64,000 nt of DNA from contig NZ_CP151634.1 in assembly GCF_038397725.1 (NCBI RefSeq), positions 1,612,001 through 1,676,000 on the forward strand. The letters run 5' to 3'. This document shows, piece after piece, positions 56,678 through 64,000 of this stretch. The position numbers and the translations under genes are program-made. Within the stretch, counting starts at the first letter, position 1; each line of letters starts with the position of its first letter. This DNA comes from Microbacterium sp. LWO13-1.2. Lineage in GTDB: Bacteria > Actinomycetota > Actinomycetes > Actinomycetales > Microbacteriaceae. A model generated the notes under the pieces. It did not search any database. It saw nothing but the letters and a program-made list of their open reading frames with translations, and was not told where the DNA came from.

Positions 56678-58405
56678 ATGGATGCCGGGATCTTCTTCGT
56701 TCTCACAGGCGCACTCATCGTCGCCGCCATCGCGCGCTGGCGCGGGTGGCCGGCGCCGCTGCTGGTCACGGTCGTCGCGCTCGCCGTGTCGTTCGTGCCG
56801 TTCGTGCCGAACCTCGAGATCGACGGTCATCTGCTGCTGACCCTCGTGCTGCCGCCGCTGCTGTACTCGGCCGCTCTCGACGTCTCCTTCATCAGCTTCG
56901 CGCGCAGTCTGCCCCAGATCCGTCGTCTGGGCATCGGGCTGGTGCTGGTGACGACGCTGGTGGTCGGGCTCATCGCCTGGTGGATCCTCCCCTCGCTGAC
57001 CCTGCCCGGCGCGCTGCTCCTCGGAGCGATCGTCGCGCCGCCCGATGCCGTCTCCGCCGCCGCGATCGGCCGCAAGCTCGGGCTGCCCCGACGCGTGATG
57101 ACCGTGTTGTCGGGAGAGAGCCTCATCAACGACGCGACCTCGCTGACGCTGTACCGGGTGTTCGCGTCGATCGTGCTCGGCGCCACGGTCAGCGTCTGGG
57201 GAGGCATCGGCCAATTCGCGCTCGCCGTCGTGTTCGGCGTGGGTATCGGCCTGGTCTTCGGCATCGTCATCCACCAGCTGCGCCTGCGGATCGCGGATCC
57301 CGTCGTCATCGGCACCTTCGGCCTGCTCGTGCCGTTCGGCGCCTATGCGATCGCCGAGCACGTCGGGGGATCAGGTGTGCTCGCAGTCGTCGCGATGGGC
57401 CTGTTCGTCGGCTTCAACTCGCCGAGCACCAGCTACACGACGAGGCAGCAAGAGGCGCCGCTGTGGCTCTCCGCCGACTTCCTGCTGGAGAGCTTCGTAT
57501 TCGCCTACATCGGCTTGCAGTTCCCTCGAGTGATCAGCGACCTCGGTGACGAATCCGTCGTTCATGTGATGCTGCTGTCCGGGGCCGTGCTGCTCGCCGT
57601 CCTGCTGGTGCGCCCCGCGTTCGTGTATCCCGCGAATGCGTGGGGTCGCTTCCAACAGCAGGTGCGGCTGCGTCGCTTCGACCGACGGGTGCAGTCGGGG
57701 CGAGTCCAGGCGCGGTTGGCGCGCGGGAAGCATCCGCGAAAGCCGCAGATGTCCGTGGAGCAGCTGCGCGGGCGGATGATCGCGCCCGCCCTGACCTGGA
57801 AGGACAACGCCGTCATCTCGTGGGCCGGGATGCGCGGGGTCGTCACTCTCGCGACGGCTCTCGCCGCCGCGGATCTGGCTGACCTGGACAGAGGCGCAGG
57901 TCATGCGATCGTCGTCGTCGCGTATGTCGTCACCCTCGGCACTCTGCTGTTGCAGGGCTTGACGCTGCCGTGGCTCATCCGTGTTCTCGGGGTGGTGGCC
58001 GATTCGGAGCACGAGGAGGACCGACGCCAGCTCGCCGCAGTCCGTGCGCGCAGCAAGGAGGCGGGTAAGGAGTATCTCGAACAGCGCCGTTCCGAGTGGA
58101 TCGCGGAGCACGGCAAAGGCAGCACGGCAAAGTTCGACGCCTTCGAGACGCGCCTGCTGAAGATGGAGACGGATGCTGATCGCGCACAGGCGAGCACAGA
58201 CGGTTCGGGTCCTGCGCATCCGACCTACGCCGAGCTCGAGGAGCTGTCGCGAGGGTGGCTGCAGGTGCGGCGCGAGGTGCTGCGGCAGGAGCGCGACGCC
58301 GGGAAGCTGAACGAGGAGGTGATGCGCGAGCTGATCGCGGCGATGGATGCCGAGGAGCTCGCGCTCGACACTCGGGGTGCGCTGCGGTTGCCCGGGCGGG
58401 CGTAG
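56678..58405 (+). CDS. Na+/H+ antiporter (CPA1/NhaP type)
   Basis: A 575-residue antiporter with about 12 hydrophobic helices over residues 1-430. The ion-site region LLGAIVAPPDAVSAAAIGRKLG and GESLINDATSLTLY are characteristic. The hydrophilic C-terminal tail of ~140 residues is charged and likely regulatory. Functions in pH and Na+ homeostasis. Confidence 0.93.
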   Translation: MDAGIFFVLTGALIVAAIARWRGWPAPLLVTVVALAVSFVPFVPNLEIDGHLLLTLVLPPLLYSAALDVSFISFARSLPQIRRLGIGLVLVTTLVVGLIAWWILPSLTLPGALLLGAIVAPPDAVSAAAIGRKLGLPRRVMTVLSGESLINDATSLTLYRVFASIVLGATVSVWGGIGQFALAVVFGVGIGLVFGIVIHQLRLRIADPVVIGTFGLLVPFGAYAIAEHVGGSGVLAVVAMGLFVGFNSPSTSYTTRQQEAPLWLSADFLLESFVFAYIGLQFPRVISDLGDESVVHVMLLSGAVLLAVLLVRPAFVYPANAWGRFQQQVRLRRFDRRVQSGRVQARLARGKHPRKPQMSVEQLRGRMIAPALTWKDNAVISWAGMRGVVTLATALAAADLADLDRGAGHAIVVVAYVVTLGTLLLQGLTLPWLIRVLGVVADSEHEEDRRQLAAVRARSKEAGKEYLEQRRSEWIAEHGKGSTAKFDAFETRLLKMETDADRAQASTDGSGPAHPTYAELEELSRGWLQVRREVLRQERDAGKLNEEVMRELIAAMDAEELALDTRGALRLPGRA

Positions 58406-58721
58406 GGGCGCATCCGCCTCCATAACTCCGGAGATTCGCGGGGCCGGACGTACGGTGCCCGCGTGATCTCGGGAGATCGGATGCCGGCCGGAGTTGAATC
58501 TCCGGAGTTGTGGAGCCGGTATCGGCGGAACCTCCGTTCATAACTCAGGAGATATGCGGCGCCCGGTTGGCGGCGCCCGCGTGATTCCAGGGAGTCGGAT
58601 GCCGGCGGGCCGCGTTCTTCCTGAATTGTGAACGGCAGGCCGTCGGAGCCTCCGTCACCCGGATGCCGAAAGCGCCCCGTCCCGCAGGGGACGAGGCGCT
58701 CTCGAGGGGTGACGCGGCGGG
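58406..58721. repeat. gene-free region with two tandem structured repeats (period 118 bp)
   Basis: Copy 1 (58421-58515) and copy 2 (58539-58633) align without gaps at an offset of exactly 118 bp. Each begins CATAACTC and ends TTGTG. In copy 1 the ends pair perfectly: AACTCCGGAGATTC (58424) with GAATCTCCGGAGTT (58496). An inner stem GATCTC/GAGATC lies at 58465-58478. Copy 2 differs, yet 58547/58622, 58586/58593 and 58587/58592 change together to keep pairing. This suggests a structured RNA or palindromic repeat family. No ORF of interest is present; the symporter terminator lies at 58671-58700. Confidence 0.72.
58671..58700. terminator. hairpin downstream of the dicarboxylate symporter
   Basis: AGCGCCCCGTCCC and its partner GGGACGAGGCGCT form a 13-bp stem with one mismatch and a 4-nt loop, 22 bp after the minus-strand stop. 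Confidence 0.72.
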
Positions 58722-60164
58722 TCAGCGGGCCCCGACCGGCTCCGGATCCTTGTCACTGACGGCATCCGTCTCCGGCACGCCGTCGGAGTCGTCCGAGTCG
58801 CCGGAGTCGTCCGCGAACGGAAGGCCCTCGCGCGGAGCGTTGTAGAGTTCCTCGTCGAGGATGCCCTCGCGCTTGGCGACGATGGTCGGGACGAGCGCCT
58901 GGCCGGCGACGTTGACCGCGGTGCGGCCCATGTCGAGGATCGGGTCGATCGCGAGCAGCAGACCGACGCCCTCGAGCGGCAGGCCGAGTGTCGACAGCGT
59001 GAGCGTCAGCATCACGGTCGCGCCGGTGGTGCCGGCTGTTGCCGCCGAGCCGACGACCGAGACGAGGACGATCAGCAGGTACTGCACGATGTTCAGCTCG
59101 ATGCCGAAGAACTGCGCGACGAAGATCGCGGCGATGGCCGGGTAGATCGCGGCGCATCCGTCCATCTTCGTCGTCGCGCCGAACGGCACGGCGAACGATG
59201 CGTAAGAGCGGGGCACGCCGAGGTTGCGTTCGGTGACGCGCTCGGTGAGGGGCAGCGTGCCGATCGAGGAGCGGCTGACGAACGCCAGCTGCACGGCGGG
59301 CCAGACACCCGAGAAGTACTGCTTGATCGAGAGGCCGTGCGCCTTCACGATGGCCGGGTAGACCACGAAGAGCACCAGCGCGAGGCCGATGTAGATCGCG
59401 GCGGCGAACCAGGCGAGCGAGGTGAGCTTGTCCCAGCCGTACTCGACAACGGCCGCGCCGATGAGGCCGAAGGTGCCGAGCGGGGCGATGCGGATGATCC
59501 ACCACAGCACGCGCTGGATGACCTTCAGCAGCGACTCGGTGAAGACGAGGAACGGCTCGGCCTTCTTGCCGGCCTTGAGTGCGGCGATGCCGACCACGGT
59601 CGCGACGACGATGACCTGCAGGATGTTGAAGCCGACGCTGGACGTGACGGCGCCCGCCTCGGGGTTGAAGGAGCTGTTCACGCTGAGGCCGAGGAAGTTC
59701 TGCGGGATGAGCCCGAGCAGGAAGTTCCACCAGGTGCCGACCGTGTACGGGTCGCCGGGCTCGAGGCCTGCACCCGCACGGGATCCGGGCTGGATGACCA
59801 GACCGAGCACGATGCCGATGGTGACGGCGATGAACGCGGTGATCGCGAACCACAGCAGCGTCTGCCCGGCGAGGCGGGCGGCGTTCTGCACCCGACGCAG
59901 GTTCGAGATGCTGGCGACGATGGCGGTGAAGATCAGCGGGACCACGGCGGCGCGGAGCAGCGTGACGTAGGAGCCGCCGATCGTGTCGAGCGTGGCGGAG
60001 AGTCCGTTCGGAGCCTCAGCGGTGGCGCCGAGCTGGCGGGCCAGCAGGCCGGCGGCGATGCCGAGAACGAGGGCGGCCAGGATCTGGAAGCCGAACGAGG
60101 TCAGCAGCTTCCGGACGGGTCCGCGGGTATCTGGCGCTTTCTGGGCGCGGGCGGTGGTGCTCAT
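58722..60164 (-). CDS. dicarboxylate/amino acid:cation symporter (DAACS/GltP type)
   Basis: A 480-residue membrane carrier with the family's serine-rich SRSSIGTLPLT hairpin, the FAVPFGATTKMDGCA motif and VNVAGQALVPTIVAK near the C-terminus. ATG 60164 gives the N-terminus MSTTARAQK; the longer frame has no support. An acidic Ser/Asp tail (DDSGDSDDSDG) follows the last helix. Substrate may be glutamate, aspartate, succinate or serine. Confidence 0.92.
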   Translation of the reverse strand: MSTTARAQKAPDTRGPVRKLLTSFGFQILAALVLGIAAGLLARQLGATAEAPNGLSATLDTIGGSYVTLLRAAVVPLIFTAIVASISNLRRVQNAARLAGQTLLWFAITAFIAVTIGIVLGLVIQPGSRAGAGLEPGDPYTVGTWWNFLLGLIPQNFLGLSVNSSFNPEAGAVTSSVGFNILQVIVVATVVGIAALKAGKKAEPFLVFTESLLKVIQRVLWWIIRIAPLGTFGLIGAAVVEYGWDKLTSLAWFAAAIYIGLALVLFVVYPAIVKAHGLSIKQYFSGVWPAVQLAFVSRSSIGTLPLTERVTERNLGVPRSYASFAVPFGATTKMDGCAAIYPAIAAIFVAQFFGIELNIVQYLLIVLVSVVGSAATAGTTGATVMLTLTLSTLGLPLEGVGLLLAIDPILDMGRTAVNVAGQALVPTIVAKREGILDEELYNAPREGLPFADDSGDSDDSDGVPETDAVSDKDPEPVGAR

Positions 60165-60246
60165 GAGACTCCAAGTCGTTGCGCGCCGGTTGCGCGCCAT
60201 GGGAGACAACGCTAGGAGCACCCATTCATTCCGAGGGTCGAAATGA

Positions 60247-60285
60247 CGAAGGATGACGGATGCTGTGCGCATCCGTCATCCTTCG
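60247..60285. terminator. intrinsic terminator of the small lipoprotein gene
   Basis: CGAAGGATGACGGATGC (60247-60263) and GCATCCGTCATCCTTCG (60269-60285) pair perfectly around a 5-nt loop, just after the minus-strand stop at 60303. Confidence 0.8.
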
Positions 60286-60302
60286 GTGATTGCTGCCGGA
60301 GA

Positions 60303-60644
60303 TTACTTACCGGACTTCTCGGCGCACTCCTGGATGTTCTCGGAGATGAGCTTGGTGGTGAGGTCGCGGTCAGCGATGTCCTTCTGCTTGTCCTCGCCGT
60401 TGGCGATGTAGTTGAGGGTCTCGTCGCTGAGCTTCGAGTCGACGAGGACCTCGGCCAGGCATGTGGCGACGTCCTTGGTGACCACGTCTTCCTGGCCCTG
60501 CTCGACGAAGACCTGGTGAATGCCTTCGGCGACCTTGTCGACCGAGGGGCGTGCGGGGCCGGCGCAGGCGGCGAGGGAGAACGCCACGGCCGCGATGGGC
60601 AGGGCGAGAAGAAGGCGGGTGCGCAGTTTCCGGTCGATGTTCAT
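60303..60644 (-). CDS. small lipoprotein of unknown function
   Basis: A 113-residue protein with a lipoprotein signal ending LAAC (about residue 27) and a short soluble domain (VATCLAEVLVDSKLSDETL, NIQECAEKSGK). Two further Cys could form a disulfide. ATG 60644 is preferred over 60665 because the signal then has the normal length. I do not recognise a family. Confidence 0.78.
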   Translation of the reverse strand: MNIDRKLRTRLLLALPIAAVAFSLAACAGPARPSVDKVAEGIHQVFVEQGQEDVVTKDVATCLAEVLVDSKLSDETLNYIANGEDKQKDIADRDLTTKLISENIQECAEKSGK

Positions 60645-60739
60645 GAGTTCAGGGTATCGGCTCACAGTGAATTGATAGGGGTGGCCGAGTGGGGAGAATT
60701 GCCCATGTATTCGCGGCGTCCGTCTGTCACGATGGCCTC

Positions 60740-61078
60740 ATGTTCATGGTGACGACGAATGACATCCCCGGCTATCGGATCACCCAGGTGCTCGGCGAGG
60801 TGATGGGTCTGACGGTGCGGTCCACCGATTTCGGCCAGAGCTTCACCGGAGCGTTCCGCTCTCTCGGCGGCGGCGAGATCCCCGAGTACACGAAGGTGAT
60901 GTACGAGAGCCGTCAGGAAGTGATGGCGCGGATGTGGGGCGAGGCGCAGCAGCGCGGCGCGAACGCGATCATCGCGATGCGATTCGACACCGGCTCGATC
61001 GGCAACTTCAGCGAAGTCTGCGCATACGGGACCGCGGTCGTCGTCGAGCCGGTGGGTGCGGCGGCCACGCCCGCATGA
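60740..61078 (+). CDS. YbjQ/UPF0145-family protein
   Basis: A 112-residue cytoplasmic protein with TTNDIPGYRITQVLGEVMGL and RGANAIIAMRFDTGSIG, the two conserved halves of the family, which forms pentamers in known structures. The function is unknown. ATG 60740 or ATG 60746 may be the start. Confidence 0.88.
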   Translation: MFMVTTNDIPGYRITQVLGEVMGLTVRSTDFGQSFTGAFRSLGGGEIPEYTKVMYESRQEVMARMWGEAQQRGANAIIAMRFDTGSIGNFSEVCAYGTAVVVEPVGAAATPA

Positions 61079-61168
61079 GTTCCCGGGCCGGCGGCCCGTC
61101 GACCCGTGGATAGGATGATCGCACACCGGATCTCGCGGTGCCTCATGCGCTCCGACCGAAGGATCCCG

Positions 61169-61750
61169 GTGACCGATAACCACGCTGCCCAGCCCACCCG
61201 CCGCACGGTTCTCGCCGTGGCCGCATGGTCGGCCCCGGTGATCGCCACCGCCCTCGCGGTTCCGCTCAGCGCCGCGAGCACTGTCGGAGCCATCGACGCG
61301 GCCGGCGTGGAGCTCGTCTTCACCGGGCCGGAGTTCAGCTCCGAGTTCCGGCTCAGCGGGCAGCTGTCCTTCCCGCAGGCGCCCGCCGCTGCGACGATCG
61401 TGTCCGCGACGGTCACGTGGCAGGGCACGGGGTCGAACTCCGGCGCTCAGGGGCTCTATCTCTACAAGGGCAATATCGCCGGCGGTGACGCAGGGATCGT
61501 CGGGTGGGCGACGGTGCAGGGTGCGGCCGACGACCAGCTCCACCCCACCTTCGTGTTCCAGGCTTCGCTGGGCACCGGTGAGACGCAGCTGCCGGTGGTA
61601 TCGAGCTACGACGGCTCCACGCTGAACCCGATCATGTACGGGGCCGAGACGCCGAGTGGCGGCACCTCTTTCTGGGACGGCGTCATCACCATTCGGTTCT
61701 CCGCGCCTGGGTACGCGGATGCCGTGCTCACCGCCCCTTACGTGCAGTAG
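61169..61750 (+). CDS. exported protein of unknown function
   Basis: A 193-residue protein starting at GTG 61169 behind GAAGGA. The N-terminus TRRTVLAVAAWSAPVIATAL looks like a twin-arginine signal peptide. The mature part is Gly/Ser/Thr-rich and probably beta-sheet (SATVTWQGTGSNSGAQGLYL, GGTSFWDGVITIRFSAPG). I do not recognise a domain. Confidence 0.75.
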   Translation: MTDNHAAQPTRRTVLAVAAWSAPVIATALAVPLSAASTVGAIDAAGVELVFTGPEFSSEFRLSGQLSFPQAPAAATIVSATVTWQGTGSNSGAQGLYLYKGNIAGGDAGIVGWATVQGAADDQLHPTFVFQASLGTGETQLPVVSSYDGSTLNPIMYGAETPSGGTSFWDGVITIRFSAPGYADAVLTAPYVQ

Positions 61751-61762
61751 CCGCGGCGCCGA

Positions 61763-61996
61763 TCAGCGAGCCAGCACCAGCAGCTCGCCGACCTCGCATC
61801 CGAGCGCATCGCAGATCGCGCGCAGCGTCGAATACCTGATCGCGCGAGCCCTGTCGTTCTTCAGCACCGACAGGTTCACGATGCTCACCCCGACTCGAGC
61901 GCTCAGCTCGGTCAGCGTCATCCCCCGTTCGGCGAGCAGCTCATCGAGTCGGCAGTGGATGCCGGTGTCCTCCTCGTCCTGAGGCGCGGGATTCAT
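61763..61996 (-). CDS. XRE-family HTH regulator (YozG-like)
   Basis: A 77-residue Cro/CI-type DNA-binding protein (LLAERGMTLTELSARVGVSI, LRAICDALGCEVGELLV). Its ATG overlaps the stop of the DUF2975 gene, a pairing common across Gram-positives. Likely represses its own operon through the sites around 62618-62661. Confidence 0.9.
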   Translation of the reverse strand: MNPAPQDEEDTGIHCRLDELLAERGMTLTELSARVGVSIVNLSVLKNDRARAIRYSTLRAICDALGCEVGELLVLAR

Positions 61997-62601
61997 ACCA
62001 GTCCCTCGGTCTCGCGCCGCAGCCGGTCGCCGACGACGAAGACCGTGCCGATGATCGCGAGGGCGAAGGCGGCAAGGAGAAAGGGGAACGGCTGCACGGA
62101 CATGACGGCGGTGTCGAACGCGCCGTCTGTGACCTGAGAGATGGCGGCATTGGCCAGCACGTTGTCGCAGAAGCGAGACGCGGCTGATCCGACCAGGCCG
62201 AGGATTCCGCCACCCATTACGAGACCGGTGTTGACGCGGCTGAACACGACGCCGCGGAGGAGATTACGGCTGAGTGCGATCAGGCACACCACCACGCCGA
62301 CGATGGTGAGCGCGAAGGCGATCTGACCGAGGACGCCGAAAACGACGCCCGTTGGCATGAGGTCGGTCACAGTGACGACCGCACGGTCGAGCAGGACGGG
62401 CAGCGTCTCGCCGTCGGCCGTCGCCTCTGCGGGGACGTCGATGAACTCGGCGAGCACCTGGACGGATCCGCCGGACGAGAGTTCGGCGATGCGAACGATC
62501 GCCATGCAGACCGACGTCACGGCGATCCCGATGCCCAGGATGGTGAACAGGGCGAGCGCGACGGTGTCGCCGGTGCTCAGTACGCGCTGCTGGTTCTTCA
62601 T
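61993..62601 (-). CDS. DUF2975 membrane protein
   Basis: A 202-residue protein with four hydrophobic helices (TVALALFTILGIGIAVTSVC, VFGVLGQIAFALTIVGVVVC and two more). Ribosome site AAGGAG precedes ATG 62601. Coupled to the XRE regulator; function unknown, possibly a membrane partner that modulates it. Confidence 0.87.
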   Translation of the reverse strand: MKNQQRVLSTGDTVALALFTILGIGIAVTSVCMAIVRIAELSSGGSVQVLAEFIDVPAEATADGETLPVLLDRAVVTVTDLMPTGVVFGVLGQIAFALTIVGVVVCLIALSRNLLRGVVFSRVNTGLVMGGGILGLVGSAASRFCDNVLANAAISQVTDGAFDTAVMSVQPFPFLLAAFALAIIGTVFVVGDRLRRETEGLV

Positions 62602-62617
62602 CTCAACTCCTTATCGA

Positions 62618-62661
62618 ATATCGTTGTTATCGATTCCCGTTAACGTAACGACAATCGATAT
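62618..62661. promoter_or_regulatory. AT-rich inverted repeats ahead of the DUF2975/XRE operon
   Basis: ATATCGTTGTT (62618) faces ACAATCGATAT (62651-62661), with TATCGATT between. Similar half sites in opposite orientation fit binding by the XRE protein or an AT-rich promoter. Nothing else is evident in 62602-62796. Confidence 0.45.
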
Positions 62662-62796
62662 GGGTGTCAACCCCGCCTGACGAACGCCGAGCGCTATGCC
62701 GACGGCGAACACGGGCATACCGGCATCCGCCGCTGGTTACTCTCGATGTACAAGCGCTACACGCGTCTTCGCCCCGTGCGAATAAGGAGTCACAGC

Positions 62797-64000
<1,204 letters not shown>

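Noticed and set aside
54848..57361. An 837-residue minus-strand frame extending the flavin oxidoreductase
   Set aside because: The family N-terminus begins at ATG 55888; the upstream part lies opposite the phosphoribosyltransferase and antiporter genes and is compositionally non-coding.
62602..62796. ClgR- or HspR-type site ahead of clpC
   Set aside because: No sequence close enough to either motif could be identified by eye.

Overview
The window looks like a chromosomal segment of a high-GC Gram-positive actinobacterium, most likely Microbacteriaceae and probably Microbacterium. I infer this from the base composition, the GTG/ATGA start-stop overlaps and the protein flavour (actinobacterial ClpC, ROK, LacI, FGE and CUT1 transporters); no rRNA or marker search was possible. 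It holds 53 protein genes, of which the first (galT) and last (clpC) run off the edges. I saw no tRNA, rRNA, CRISPR, integrase, transposase or phage gene.

Positions 1-52055 are almost wholly devoted to uptake and breakdown of complex, probably uronic-acid-containing and partly sulfated, carbohydrate. Region A (1-3194): galT with a divergent LacI regulator, and a DeoR-HTH/LacI-sensor hybrid regulator. Region B (3338-12003): a plus-strand operon of DUF2264 protein, CUT1 ABC transporter (binding lipoprotein and two permeases), YesL-like protein, D-2-hydroxyacid dehydrogenase and heparinase II/III-like lyase. Region C (12034-21532): a minus-strand operon of dehydrogenase, Cys-type sulfatase, second ABC transporter, Gfo/Idh-like protein, formylglycine-generating enzyme and two DUF202 membrane proteins, divergent from a ROK regulator. 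Region D (21583-25870): a second DeoR/LacI hybrid and a 1035-residue secreted NPCBM/beta-helix protein. Region E (26159-31650): Gfo/Idh oxidoreductase, DUF993 protein, two TIM-barrel isomerase/epimerases and a POT-family transporter.

Region F (32006-52055) is the richest: a two-headed beta-helix enzyme, two PL6-type lyases, uxaC, a uxuB-like reductase, GH29 fucosidase-like enzyme, tyrosine-phosphatase-like protein, third ABC transporter, third dehydrogenase, two LacI regulators and glycerate kinase. Five copies of one operator, TGGCAANCGNTTGCCA, tie this region into a local regulon. The suggested logic is: secreted lyases cut the polymer, ABC systems import oligomers, cytoplasmic lyase/sulfatase/fucosidase trim them, and uronate enzymes feed central metabolism. 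The exact polymer (alginate, dermatan/chondroitin-type, ulvan or another) cannot be decided here.

From 52160 on the genes are ordinary housekeeping: pgm, pheA, a flavin-dependent monooxygenase, a phosphoribosyltransferase, a Na+/H+ antiporter, a dicarboxylate symporter, small membrane or secreted proteins, a DUF2975/XRE pair and clpC. Between antiporter and symporter lies a tandem pair of structured repeats with covarying stems, the most unusual non-coding element seen.
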